From Coprobacter sp. (GTDB taxonomy: Bacteria; Bacteroidota; Bacteroidia; Bacteroidales; UBA11471), in assembly GCA_017462265.1 (NCBI GenBank), contig JAFTRN010000042.1, positions 1 to 64,000 of the forward strand: 64,000 bases of DNA, in the 5' to 3' direction. Below are positions 8,769-16,433 of this stretch, one piece after another. The position numbers were made by a program, and so were the translations under genes. The first letter of the stretch is position 1. Each line of letters opens with the position of its first letter. Below the pieces are notes generated by a model. It had not been told where the DNA came from, searched no databases, and worked only from the letters and a program-made list of their open reading frames with translations.

Positions 8769-9197
8769 CTATAACGAATTGTCGGAGATGAGGGCCTCCA
8801 CGGCCAATCGATACGAGTCGAGCCCGAAACCTATGATAGATCCTCGGCAAGCCGCTGCTATCATCGATGTGTGGCGGTACTCCTCCCGAGCGTGAATGTT
8901 GGAAATATGTACCTCTATCACCGGAGCTGTTATGGCGCGTATAGCGTCGGAGAGGGCTATAGAGGTGTGGGTATAGGCACCGGCGTTGAGTATGATACCT
9001 ACCGATGAAAATCCCAACTCATGTATCTTGTCTATCAGTTCACCTTCGATATTTGACTGATAGTAATGTATGTGATGAGAGGGGTATCGAGTTTGCAGAT
9101 TTTCTAAATAGGCCTCGAAAGAGGTATCGCCATATACACTCTTTTCTCGCTTACCCAACAAATTGAGGTTGGGACCGTTGATAATCCATATATCCAT
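8769..9197 (-). CDS. aroQ: Type II 3-dehydroquinate dehydratase
   Basis: Dehydrates 3-dehydroquinate to 3-dehydroshikimate in aromatic amino acid synthesis. The type II enzyme is a small flavodoxin-like dodecamer, here 142 residues. The N-terminal INGPNLNLLGKRE carries the lid residues, NAGAYTHTS is the substrate loop, and EVHISNIHAREE includes the catalytic His region. It is the first gene of the operon running to the permease and uses the divergent promoter region shared with xerD. Confidence 0.97.
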   Translation of the reverse strand: MDIWIINGPNLNLLGKREKSVYGDTSFEAYLENLQTRYPSHHIHYYQSNIEGELIDKIHELGFSSVGIILNAGAYTHTSIALSDAIRAITAPVIEVHISNIHAREEYRHTSMIAAACRGSIIGFGLDSYRLAVEALISDNSL

Positions 9198-9213
9198 AAA
9201 TCAAAAGATTTTG

Positions 9214-9221
9214 TACCTTTG
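9214..9221 (+). promoter_or_regulatory. Promoter -7 box toward xerD
   Basis: TACCTTTG matches TAnnTTTG. Transcription from about 9228 would give xerD a leader of about 130 nt. It lies about 60 bp from the oppositely directed aroQ box, so the two promoters cross each other. Confidence 0.5.
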
Positions 9222-9275
9222 TCCTATCGAAAACCTTTCGCCGGACAAATGTGGTTTGACAGGCAAAATTTTCGA

Positions 9276-9283
9276 CAAAAGTA
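9276..9283 (-). promoter_or_regulatory. Promoter -7 box for the aroQ operon
   Basis: The minus strand reads TACTTTTG, matching TAnnTTTG. The predicted start is near 9270, about 70 nt before the aroQ ATG. Confidence 0.5.
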
Positions 9284-9304
9284 CAAAATATTGCGGAATA
9301 TTTT

Positions 9305-9331
9305 AGAAGCTGTTTTGAAAATTCTTGAAAA
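9305..9331 (+). repeat. Sequence resembling the left end of the TIR element
   Basis: AGAAGCTGTTTTGAAAATTC continues into TTGAAAA and closely matches the left end of the element at 58972 (AGAAGCTGTTTAAAATTTTC then TTGAAAA). It stands alone in the xerD leader with no matching right end nearby. Confidence 0.4.
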
Positions 9332-9360
9332 GGAACGACTTTATTTCAGAGGAGTTGGAT

Positions 9361-10278
9361 ATGATTGTTGAAGAGACCGGTTTATTAAAATCATTTTCTC
9401 GATACCTGAAACTCGAAAAAGGGCTGTCGGGCAATACGCTCGATGCCTATCTCAACGATGTGCGTAAACTCTTTCAATACCTGTCGCCCGAAGCCGATCC
9501 TACGGTAGATCAGCTTGTGGCAGCAGATATTACCAACTTCGTGTGCCAATTGCAGGATATTGGTATTCAAGCCCGTTCGCAGGCTCGTATCTTGTCGGGG
9601 TTACGGGCATTTTATGCCTTTCTGCGCATAGAGGGGTATAGCACGACCGACCCGATGGAGCTGATAGAAAGTCCGAAGTTGGGCCGTAAACTGCCCGAGA
9701 TACTTACCGTGGAGGAAATCGATAACATTCAAAACTCGTTTGACCTGTCCGAGCCCGAGAGCCGTCGCAATAAGGCAATAATAGAGACGATGTACAGCTG
9801 CGGACTGCGGGTGTCGGAGTTGGTGGGGCTACGTATTTCGCAGTTATATCCCGATGAAGAATATATCGTCGTAGAGGGTAAGGGGGGGAAGCAACGTCTT
9901 GTACCTATATCGTCGAGGGCACTTCACGAGATAGCGCTTTATATGCAAGATCGTCGCCGGCTTACCCCCAAGAAGGGCGATGAGGATATATTGTTTCTCA
10001 ATCGTAGAGGGCGACATTTGAGTCGGGTGATGATATTTTATATTATAAAGGAGCGATGTGAGGTGTGCGGTATCAGAAAGAATATCAGTCCCCATACGTT
10101 GCGGCACAGCTTTGCTACGCATCTGCTCGAGGGTGGCGCCAACCTGCGAGCCATACAGCAGATGTTGGGCCACGAGAGCATCACCACCACCGAGATATAT
10201 GTACATCTCGACAATGAGTACCTTCGTAGCGAGATACTCCTGCATCACCCCCGCAACAACCGTTCCAAAAGTATGTAA
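9361..10278 (+). CDS. xerD: Tyrosine recombinase XerD
   Basis: Site-specific recombinase that resolves chromosome dimers at dif with XerC. The protein is 305 residues: an N-terminal SAM-like core-binding domain (about 8-95) and a C-terminal catalytic domain. The catalytic residues are visible: R150 in CGLRVSEL, H245 and R248 in HTLRHSF, H271 in GHES, and nucleophile Y280 in TEIYVHL. An in-frame TTG at 9325 would extend it. I chose the ATG at 9361 because AGAGGAG lies at the correct distance before it, which is unusual here and so informative. Confidence 0.95.
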   Translation: MIVEETGLLKSFSRYLKLEKGLSGNTLDAYLNDVRKLFQYLSPEADPTVDQLVAADITNFVCQLQDIGIQARSQARILSGLRAFYAFLRIEGYSTTDPMELIESPKLGRKLPEILTVEEIDNIQNSFDLSEPESRRNKAIIETMYSCGLRVSELVGLRISQLYPDEEYIVVEGKGGKQRLVPISSRALHEIALYMQDRRRLTPKKGDEDILFLNRRGRHLSRVMIFYIIKERCEVCGIRKNISPHTLRHSFATHLLEGGANLRAIQQMLGHESITTTEIYVHLDNEYLRSEILLHHPRNNRSKSM

Positions 10279-10352
10279 GTGAGAGCTATGTAGTTGCGTA
10301 TAGACTTAATTATTTGCCGAGTTGGGCCAAATCAATCACACGGGAATCAACA

Positions 10353-10375
10353 GATGTTTTTATTTACATCTTTTC
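10353..10375 (+). terminator. Probable terminator after xerD
   Basis: AGATGT and ACATCT form a 6-bp stem around an AT-rich loop, followed by TTTT. It is weak but well placed about 75 nt after the xerD stop. Confidence 0.4.
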
Positions 10376-10420
10376 AAAAAAATCACAATTTAGACAAATC
10401 GAATGATTAAATGTCTCAAA

Positions 10421-10452
10421 AAACACCAACGCGATGAATGTTCATCGCGTTG
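10421..10452 (-). terminator. Terminator after the DUF2795 gene
   Basis: Perfect 12-bp stem CAACGCGATGAA / TTCATCGCGTTG with a 2-nt loop. On the minus strand it is followed shortly by a run of T, which fits termination of the gene stopping at 10478. Confidence 0.75.
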
Positions 10453-10477
10453 AGATTTCTTGACCTGTATAAAGGTA

Positions 10478-10699
10478 TTAATATTCCTCTTCGTTGAAGA
10501 AGAAGTCCTCTTTGCTGGGATAGTCGGGCCAAATATCCTCGATACATTCGTATATTTCGCCTTCGTCTTCCATTTCTTGCAAGTTTTCGATGATTTCGAG
10601 GGGTGCGCCCGAACGCATGGCATAGTCGATGAGTTCGTCTTTTGTGGCAGGCCACGGTGCGTCTTCGAGTTTCGACGCAAGTTCCAAAGTCCAGTACAT
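10478..10699 (-). CDS. DUF2795-family small acidic protein
   Basis: A 73-residue, strongly acidic protein (MYWTLELASKLEDAPWPATK at the start) of the DUF2795 type, common and well conserved in Bacteroidales. The segment PATKDELIDYAMRSGAP is the family core and the tail is rich in Glu, Asp and Phe. No enzyme motif, signal peptide or membrane segment is visible. It stands alone, with a possible -7 box (TACTTTTG, minus strand, 10801-10808) about 100 nt upstream. The function is not known. Confidence 0.85.
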   Translation of the reverse strand: MYWTLELASKLEDAPWPATKDELIDYAMRSGAPLEIIENLQEMEDEGEIYECIEDIWPDYPSKEDFFFNEEEY

Positions 10700-10800
10700 A
10701 ATTTGCGGTATTAGTATGGTTGTTTTTTAATTTTTAATTAGAATGAAACCTCGAACAGTATCTTAATCTGATTTTTAAGGATTGCTGTTGAAATTTCGCG

Positions 10801-10808
10801 CAAAAGTA
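10801..10808 (-). promoter_or_regulatory. Promoter -7 box for the DUF2795 gene
   Basis: The minus strand reads TACTTTTG. The resulting leader of about 96 nt contains no ORF that I can support. Confidence 0.4.
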
Positions 10809-10848
10809 GATGAAATAATTTTTATGTGCAATAGCTGAACAGATTTTA

Positions 10849-11415
10849 TTAACTTCTTTTGTCCCAACAAATTTCGGCGACACCCTCGGCGGTATTGCAT
10901 AGACGTGAAAGAATGAACAGATAATCGGACAATCGATTGACGTATTGCAGTATTTCGGTATCGATAGGTTGGTGCGCGAGCAGGGCACAGATGGCGCGTT
11001 CGGCGCGACGACACACGGTGCGGCATATATGGGCTTGTGCCGATGCAGGAGTACCTCCCGGCAGTATGAAGTTGTGTAGGGCAGGTAATGTGGCGTCGAG
11101 GGTATCGATGCGATGCTCTATGTACTCGATGTCGGTAGGCTCGATGCGACTTGCCTCACGCAGGGCGGTGTCGGTCACGTCGGTGGCCAAGTAGCCCCCT
11201 ATGGCGAAGAGCCGGTGCTGAATGACGCGTAGCGGAGCCAATTCATCTTGTATCGACTGGGGTAATAGTGCTGTGAGCATACCAATATGCGCGTTCAGCT
11301 CGTCGATGGTGCCATAGGCATCGAGGCGTATATCGTGTTTTGCGACACGTTTACCACCTACGAGCGAGGTCTCGCCGAGGTCTCCGGTACAGGTGTATAT
11401 CGTGCTTTTCTTCAT
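10849..11415 (-). CDS. Cob(I)alamin adenosyltransferase, PduO type
   Basis: Transfers adenosyl from ATP to cob(I)alamin to make coenzyme B12. The 188-residue protein has the N-terminal TCTGDLGETSLVGGKRVAK loop that binds ATP, then DAYGTIDELNA, and the C-terminal CRRAERA block of the PduO/trimeric family. It follows the methyltransferase gene by 12 nt on the minus strand, so they are probably co-transcribed. No other cobalamin gene is adjacent. Confidence 0.95.
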   Translation of the reverse strand: MKKSTIYTCTGDLGETSLVGGKRVAKHDIRLDAYGTIDELNAHIGMLTALLPQSIQDELAPLRVIQHRLFAIGGYLATDVTDTALREASRIEPTDIEYIEHRIDTLDATLPALHNFILPGGTPASAQAHICRTVCRRAERAICALLAHQPIDTEILQYVNRLSDYLFILSRLCNTAEGVAEICWDKRS

Positions 11416-11427
11416 CGTATTATATGT

Positions 11428-12129
11428 TTAGAATGCTACAATGTAATTTTGCTTGTTGAGTTTAGGGTTACAAAACGCTATACCTATATTATAGAGGTCG
11501 AATGTGACGCGTATGTGTTCGTCGCGGGTGAATTGTTGCCATATGTGTAGCATTTCTTTGCGTCGGCGTATGCCATCGACCACCACCACGCTGTGGGCCG
11601 AGAGTGCAGGTCGTAAGGTATAGAGTATCTCCAGATATTGCTGTGCCGAGGGTTGCGTGTGTATGAAAACGAAATCAAGTGATACACCGGTGTCGATAAG
11701 GTGTTTTACGCCTTGCGCTGTCGGCATATTTATAAAAGTGGTATTCCCGGGCATTCGCATGAGTAGCTGTTCGGCCGCGGCCCGGTGTATGTCGCGCTCC
11801 TCTATACATAAGATGTGTGCCGAGGGGCAGCCCTGTTGCATATAGAGCGTGGAATAACCGCCTTTACTGCCACATTCGATAATATAGGCCGGCTTGAATC
11901 GATTGGTGAGCCTGAATAGTAAACGACATTTATTCTTGCCAAAGTCATACTTGTCGTGCAATGTGCGATGCAAGTCCTCTATACGTTGGTAGGCATAGTA
12001 GCCCGATTTTTCTTCTATGACCTTGGTGATGAGGCTGTAGGCAAATGGCGAGTGTACACCATAGCCTTTGCGATGGCGTATCTTGCGTATTTTTCGCAGA
12101 CAGTATTGTTTCACGGCGGGTCGTGGCAT
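11428..12129 (-). CDS. Predicted SAM-dependent methyltransferase
   Basis: 233 residues with a Rossmann-like core. YIIECGSKGGYSTLYM near residue 83 is in the position of methyltransferase motif I, and LDFVFIHT and VVVVDGIRRR correspond to later strands. The first 20 residues are very basic (KQYCLRKIRKIRHRKG). Related Bacteroidetes proteins are annotated as class I methyltransferases. The substrate is unknown. It is first in a two-gene unit with the cobalamin adenosyltransferase. No functional link between the two is evident. Confidence 0.75.
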   Translation of the reverse strand: MPRPAVKQYCLRKIRKIRHRKGYGVHSPFAYSLITKVIEEKSGYYAYQRIEDLHRTLHDKYDFGKNKCRLLFRLTNRFKPAYIIECGSKGGYSTLYMQQGCPSAHILCIEERDIHRAAAEQLLMRMPGNTTFINMPTAQGVKHLIDTGVSLDFVFIHTQPSAQQYLEILYTLRPALSAHSVVVVDGIRRRKEMLHIWQQFTRDEHIRVTFDLYNIGIAFCNPKLNKQNYIVAF

Positions 12130-12153
12130 ATATTAGTGTAAGTTTACGTATAA

Positions 12154-12161
12154 CAAAAATA
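12154..12161 (-). promoter_or_regulatory. Promoter -7 box for the methyltransferase-adenosyltransferase unit
   Basis: The minus strand reads TATTTTTG, matching TAnnTTTG, with a leader of about 20 nt before the ATG at 12129. AT-rich surroundings raise the chance of coincidence. Confidence 0.4.
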
Positions 12162-12231
12162 AGTTATTTATTTCATATACTAAAATATACCATAAAAAAG
12201 TTTGCTTGCCGGCAATAATGTGAGCAGTATA

Positions 12232-12273
12232 TATCCGTTTCCCCTAAAAAAAAGAAATGTATGGAAACGGATA
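12232..12273 (+). repeat. 11-bp inverted repeat overlapping the start of the NUDIX remnant
   Basis: TATCCGTTTCC (12232-12242) and GGAAACGGATA (12263-12273) form a perfect 11-bp stem with a 20-nt loop. The second arm overlaps the original ATG at 12261 and the following codons. A 10-bp palindrome TTGCCGGCAA lies just upstream at 12206-12215. Confidence 0.6.
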
Positions 12274-12640
12274 AGAACTGGACGGTATTGTCGAGAAAAT
12301 ATTTGTAGCAGAAACCTTGGTTTACAGTGCGAGAAGAACACGTGAAACTACCCAATGGGAAATGAGATACCCTCGTATTATGTGATTGAATATCCCGATT
12401 GGGTGAACGTGATAGCCATCACCCGGGACGGGAAGTTCGTTTTCGAGCGAAAATACCGCCATGCCATGGGGCTTATCCACATATCTTTTTCGGTAGAAAA
12501 TAAAGAACAGGTCGATGCGATGGCCCGTAGGCTTACGGCTGATGGTTACTCCTTGCTGATGGCCCCGTACTACGGGCGACGGCTACTACGAGTGTACTAT
12601 CTCCGGACCCGAAGATCTGTATATAGAGATTGTAGAGTAA
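12261..12640 (+). pseudogene. Composite remnant: NUDIX hydrolase front fused to VOC/glyoxalase back
   Basis: From the ATG at 12261 the sequence reads METDKNWTVLSRKYL, then an in-frame TAG (12306-12308), then QKPWFTVREEHVKLPNGK. A single extra base near 12363 shifts the frame to EIPSYYVIEYPDWVNVIAIT and RDGKFVFERKYRHAMG. This is the N-terminal part of a NUDIX ADP-sugar hydrolase, ending before the Nudix box. It runs straight into IHISFSVENKEQVDAMARRL, the C-terminal half of a glyoxalase/bleomycin-resistance (VOC) protein. A second frameshift near 12560 restores RTTGDGYYECTISGPEDLY, ending IEIVE at the TAA at 12638-12640. A deletion between two neighbouring genes plus later decay explains it. 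An intact 107-residue frame (12355-12678) crosses the scar but matches no real protein. Confidence 0.82.
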
Positions 12641-12654
12641 ATGTAAATATATTC

Positions 12655-13410
12655 TTAGAACTTCCAGCCCAATCGTAATATGGGAGTAGCGTTGAATTTA
12701 GTTTCTACGGCGTAGTCGGTATTATCAGTATTTAATTTATATGACTTATATGACTCGTAATTGGTTTTAATTTCTATGTCATTGGCAAACATACTATTAA
12801 TGCCAAGACCTATTTCGGTGCCTATGTATAGCCCTTTATAGAAGTAGAAATCTACACCGAAGAAAATATCTGCATTAAATCCTATGGCGCTTCTTTGTCC
12901 ATAACTATTAATGCCATTTTGAATTAATATTATATCGTCAGAATCGAAATCTTTATATTTGTCGGAGGGCTCATTTTTTATTCTTTCTTTGGATTTTGCC
13001 CAGTGTTTTTCAAATCCGATTTGAGCTCCGATGTATAGATTGGTGCGTTCGTGTACTGAATAATGTCGTTCGTAGCCTAATCCTAACTTGAAAGCGCTAA
13101 ATGAGTCTTTGGTGTATCCGTTATCTAAGCAGTATTCTTGTAGAGATTCATTTGTTATATAATCGGGTAGCGTGAGATCGTTTCTTGTTTTGGCTTTGGC
13201 AATTGTAAATCCGATATTTAATCGTAAGGCTTGCTTGTCTGATAAGAAATAACGAATTTTTAATCCGTCTAATGAGAATTGATCGTTTTGATTAAAGGGA
13301 TTAAAAGAGAGTTCGGTGCTAAAATCTCCTTTTGTAGGTGTATATTGTGCGTGTATAGTTCCTGGTAAGCACAAAATGCCAATAAGAAAAAAGATAATTT
13401 TTTTGTTCAT
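12655..13410 (-). CDS. Outer-membrane beta-barrel protein
   Basis: 251 residues with a signal peptide (MNKKIIFFLIGILCLPGTIH, cut near HAQ). The mature part is full of alternating beta strands (for example LRLNIGFTIAKAK, LGLGYERHYSV, LYIGTEIGLGIN) and ends in the typical aromatic ...RLGWKF. Its codons are clearly more AT-rich than those of neighbours, which suggests recent acquisition or relaxed selection. I start at 13410, since the longer frame from 13440 overlaps the -7 box at 13438-13445. It is convergent with the pseudogene. No known ligand. Confidence 0.8.
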   Translation of the reverse strand: MNKKIIFFLIGILCLPGTIHAQYTPTKGDFSTELSFNPFNQNDQFSLDGLKIRYFLSDKQALRLNIGFTIAKAKTRNDLTLPDYITNESLQEYCLDNGYTKDSFSAFKLGLGYERHYSVHERTNLYIGAQIGFEKHWAKSKERIKNEPSDKYKDFDSDDIILIQNGINSYGQRSAIGFNADIFFGVDFYFYKGLYIGTEIGLGINSMFANDIEIKTNYESYKSYKLNTDNTDYAVETKFNATPILRLGWKF

Positions 13411-13437
13411 AATATTTGTTTTATAAGTTATATATCG

Positions 13438-13445
13438 CAAAGATA
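13438..13445 (-). promoter_or_regulatory. Promoter -7 box for the beta-barrel gene
   Basis: The minus strand reads TATCTTTG, an exact match, with a leader of about 20 nt before the ATG at 13410. Confidence 0.6.
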
Positions 13446-13516
13446 ATTAAACATAGGCGGTTAAGAAAAATGTTTTTAGGAAAAATTTTGAAAAATAAAT
13501 TATTGAGGAATTTATA

Positions 13517-13560
13517 TACACCACGTCGCCCCGACAGAAATGCCGGGGCGACGTGGTGTA
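13517..13560 (-). terminator. 17-bp stem hairpin after ribH
   Basis: Perfect 17-bp inverted repeat, arms 13517-13533 and 13544-13560, GC-rich core GTCGCCCCG / CGGGGCGAC, 10-nt loop. It lies just after the ribH stop (13576, minus). There is no T run on either strand, so it is a non-classical terminator or RNA-stabilising hairpin. Confidence 0.65.
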
Positions 13561-13575
13561 TAATAGTGCGATGTT

Positions 13576-14067
13576 TTATTTCATGCGGGCATTGAAGGCT
13601 GCCATTTTGATGGCGGTGACTGCCGCTTCGTCGCCTTTATTGCCATGTATACCGCCGGCACGGTCGGTGGCTTGTTGCATATTGTCGGTGGTGAGTACAC
13701 CGAAAATGACCGGAATATCAAGTATGGTATTGAGGCGTGTGATACCTTCGGTCACGCCTTCGCACACATAGTCGAAGTGGGGGGTATCGCCTTTTACTAC
13801 GCAGCCGAGTACGATAATGGCATCGGGGCGGTAATGAGCCGCCATGCGTTGCGCTCCAAATGTAAGCTCGAATGTGCCGGGCACATGCTCTACGAATATA
13901 TTATCGGCTTTTACCCCATGGCGTTCGAGGGTGTCGCAAGCTCCACGGAGCAGGCTTTCGGTGATAGATGCATTCCACTCGGCACATACGATAGCTACTC
14001 TTAGCAGTGGCGAGTGAGGTACGGTATTGGGATCGTACGACGATAGGTTCTGATATGCGGTTGCCAT
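13576..14067 (-). CDS. ribH: 6,7-dimethyl-8-ribityllumazine synthase
   Basis: Condenses 5-amino-6-ribitylamino-uracil with dihydroxybutanone phosphate in riboflavin synthesis, as a large icosahedral or pentameric assembly. The 163 residues include the substrate-site segments [31 protein letters not shown] (with the catalytic His) and PVIFGVLTT. It is followed by a strong hairpin. Upstream is the TPR gene, separated by a terminator, so ribH may have its own promoter in that short gap. Confidence 0.97.
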   Translation of the reverse strand: MATAYQNLSSYDPNTVPHSPLLRVAIVCAEWNASITESLLRGACDTLERHGVKADNIFVEHVPGTFELTFGAQRMAAHYRPDAIIVLGCVVKGDTPHFDYVCEGVTEGITRLNTILDIPVIFGVLTTDNMQQATDRAGGIHGNKGDEAAVTAIKMAAFNARMK

Positions 14068-14083
14068 ACTGTTATTTTATAAG

Positions 14084-14122
14084 AAAGAGGCTGCAACAAC
14101 GATGTGATGCGACAGCCTCTTT
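14084..14122 (-). terminator. Terminator after the TPR gene
   Basis: Ten-base arms AAAGAGGCTG / CAGCCTCTTT around a 19-nt loop, between the TPR gene (stop 14143) and ribH on the minus strand. Confidence 0.75.
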
Positions 14123-14142
14123 GGTGTGTAATAATGCTATTA

Positions 14143-14826
14143 TTAGATTTTTGCTTGTGCGCGCTCGATGTATTTATCGATGTCGCGAGCGATAGATGAG
14201 GTGGCGTAGTCGTCCTTTATTTGATTGTAAAGGGCGAGAGCCTTGGCGTAGTTACCGGCAGCTTCAGCGATGGTAGCGGCTTTTTGCAGATAGTAGGGCG
14301 ACAGTAAGATGTTGTCGGCTTTCTGCGCGGCTTTTTCGAATGTAGCCAATGCCTCATTCAGTTGATCCATGTTGGCATAGCAGTTACCTATCATACCGAG
14401 CACGTTGGGCGAAACGAATTTATCATCGGCCGAGAAGGCTTTGAAATAGTTCAAGGCCTCGTTGTTGTTGCCGAGGTTATAGGCGCATATACCTGCATAA
14501 GCGTTGGCCAAGTTGGCGGCATCAGTGCAAGAATAGTCGTCGATGATGGCTTTGAAACCGATATAGTCGGCTCCGTTACCATTGAGAGCTATCTCGAAAG
14601 AGTCGGTATCGAGGTAGAATTCGCCTTTGAACATTTCGGCGTATGCGGCTTTTTCGCGCGGTTCGAAATAGAAGTGGCTTACGCCTAACCATGCGGCTAC
14701 CACGAGTATGATAACCAACAATACTACTGAGATACGTTTTTGGTTTTTCTCGATAAATTGTTCCGAAGTAGAGAGCACCTCGTTTACTTTGTCGAGTTCA
14801 TCGGGAGTGTTTTGTTTTTGTGCCAT
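14143..14826 (-). CDS. Membrane-anchored tetratricopeptide-repeat protein
   Basis: 227 residues. A cytoplasmic N-terminus, one membrane helix at about 33-52 (ISVVLLVIILVVAAWLGV), then a periplasmic region with about three to four TPR units (for example ANLANAYAGICAYNLGNNNE and NVLGMIGNCYANMDQLNEA). The layout resembles YfgM-type proteins, which associate with the Sec translocon and chaperones in E. coli. The same role here is only inference. The gene is divergent from recF. Confidence 0.85.
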   Translation of the reverse strand: MAQKQNTPDELDKVNEVLSTSEQFIEKNQKRISVVLLVIILVVAAWLGVSHFYFEPREKAAYAEMFKGEFYLDTDSFEIALNGNGADYIGFKAIIDDYSCTDAANLANAYAGICAYNLGNNNEALNYFKAFSADDKFVSPNVLGMIGNCYANMDQLNEALATFEKAAQKADNILLSPYYLQKAATIAEAAGNYAKALALYNQIKDDYATSSIARDIDKYIERAQAKI

Positions 14827-14866
14827 ATTTTATTGTTTTTTATTGCTAATGGGTATTTTGGGCAGA

Positions 14867-14874
14867 CAAAAGTA
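14867..14874 (-). promoter_or_regulatory. Promoter -7 box for the TPR gene
   Basis: The minus strand reads TACTTTTG, about 40 nt before the ATG at 14826. Confidence 0.5.
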
Positions 14875-14991
14875 CGCTTTTATCTTTATAAATAAAAAAA
14901 TCAGCCTGTTTTTTTGACCTTTTAGGGTGTTGATTTTGAAATATTATGCTTTTTGAAGGCTTTTAGGGGTGGAAAAGTGGAAAAAATTGTG

Positions 14992-14999
14992 TACGTTTG
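14992..14999 (+). promoter_or_regulatory. Promoter -7 box for recF
   Basis: TACGTTTG matches TAnnTTTG and lies about 34 nt before the recF ATG. No -33 TTTG at the right spacing. Confidence 0.5.
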
Positions 15000-15032
15000 C
15001 TCTCCGATTTAAAGACTATGTTATAGAAAAAT

Positions 15033-16133
15033 ATGATACTCTCCCGATTGTCGATAGTCAATTTTAAGAATATCGCTCAGACCGATTTGGAATTTTCACC
15101 GGGACTGAATTGTTTCCTCGGAAACAATGGTATGGGTAAGACCAATCTGCTCGATGCGTTGTATTACTTGTCGTTCTGCAAAAGCGCGACAATGGTTATC
15201 GACTCGCAAAATATACGCCATGGTGAGGATTTCTTTATGTTACAAGGCCTCTACGATTGTGGCGACGACACTTCCGAGGAGATTTATTGCGGTATGAAGC
15301 GCCGGCAGAAAAAGGTGTTCCGGCGCAACAAGAAAGAATATACACGCCTATCCGACCATATAGGGCTTATCCCGCTGGTTATGATTTCACCCTCCGACTC
15401 GATATTGATACAAGGAGGTAGCGATGAGCGTCGCCGATTTCTCGATATGGTGATTTCGCAGTTCGATAAGGTATATCTCGACTGCCTTATTCGCTATAAC
15501 AAAGCCCTACAACAGCGTAACGCTTTATTGAAACAAGAAATCACCGATCCTACCATGTATGAAATATGGGAGGAGCAGATGGCGCAGGCTGCTACCGGTA
15601 TATATACGGCTCGCCGACGATTCTTAGATGAGTTTATTCCTGTGTTTCAGGAGTTCTATACGCTTATATCGGGAGGTGACGAGCCGGTGGGGCTTACCTA
15701 TGTATCGCACATGGAGCGGGGCGATTTATGTCCGTTGCTGGCCGAGGTGCGCAATCGCGACTTGATATTGGGTTATACCTCTCGCGGCGCGCATAAAGAC
15801 GAACTTGAAATGATGCTGGGCGAGTATCCGATGCGGCGTATCGGTTCGCAAGGACAAAACAAAACATTTTTGGTGGCACTGAAATTGGCGCAATTCGACT
15901 ATCTCAATCGTAATGGTCACACCACGCCACTGTTGCTACTCGATGATATATTCGATAAGCTCGACTCGCGGCGTATGGAGCGTATTATATCGTTGGTGTC
16001 GCAGGAGCGTTTCGGACAGATATTTGTGACCGATACCAACAGGGAATATCTCGACGCCATAGTGCGTCGTACAGGTGGTGACTATCGCCTGTTCGGGGTA
16101 GAAAACGGAGCCTTTACGATTATAACAGAATGA
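15033..16133 (+). CDS. recF: DNA replication and repair protein RecF
   Basis: SMC/ABC-like ATPase that helps load RecA at gapped DNA with RecO and RecR. In the 366-residue protein the Walker A motif is GNNGMGKTN (residues 30-38) and the late ABC-type signature and Walker B region reads LLLLDDIFDKLD. The C-terminus has IFVTDTNREYL. Here it is not next to dnaA/dnaN. It is followed, with a 4-nt ATGA overlap, by the DUF721 gene. Confidence 0.96.
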   Translation: MILSRLSIVNFKNIAQTDLEFSPGLNCFLGNNGMGKTNLLDALYYLSFCKSATMVIDSQNIRHGEDFFMLQGLYDCGDDTSEEIYCGMKRRQKKVFRRNKKEYTRLSDHIGLIPLVMISPSDSILIQGGSDERRRFLDMVISQFDKVYLDCLIRYNKALQQRNALLKQEITDPTMYEIWEEQMAQAATGIYTARRRFLDEFIPVFQEFYTLISGGDEPVGLTYVSHMERGDLCPLLAEVRNRDLILGYTSRGAHKDELEMMLGEYPMRRIGSQGQNKTFLVALKLAQFDYLNRNGHTTPLLLLDDIFDKLDSRRMERIISLVSQERFGQIFVTDTNREYLDAIVRRTGGDYRLFGVENGAFTIITE

Positions 16134-16429
16134 TTATTATGGAGCGTAGAGAGACTAAACGATTGGGTGAAATACTTCCCCAAATATTATCGGACCAGAA
16201 ACTCGATAAGCGTCTCGATGAGACACGTGCCGTGGCATTGTGGCATCAATTGTTAGGCGAAGCGGTGGTGAAATATACAACCCGGGTGCAAATGCGTGCC
16301 GGGGTGATGTATGTGTCGTTGTCGTCGGCTGTGTTGCGCAACGAGTTGCTCTGTTGCAAGGCCTCGTTGGTGCAACGCCTCAACGAGGAGGTGGGAAAGC
16401 CCATAATTAGAGATATAATATTCAAATAA
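16130..16429 (+). CDS. DUF721-family protein
   Basis: 99 residues of the DUF721 family, which overlaps with DciA-type proteins thought to interact with the replicative helicase. Typical blocks are a basic N-terminus, ALWHQLLGEAVVKYT in the middle and VSLSSAVLRNELLCCKASLV. The start overlaps the recF stop. A second ATG at 16139 (MERRETKRLG) is equally possible. The pairing with recF suggests a role in DNA metabolism, but this is inference. Confidence 0.85.
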   Translation: MIIMERRETKRLGEILPQILSDQKLDKRLDETRAVALWHQLLGEAVVKYTTRVQMRAGVMYVSLSSAVLRNELLCCKASLVQRLNEEVGKPIIRDIIFK

Positions 16430-16433
16430 ATAT

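Noticed and set aside
12355-12678. Intact 107-codon ORF as a real small protein
   Set aside because: It bridges two unrelated broken domains and runs past the restored VOC stop in the wrong frame.
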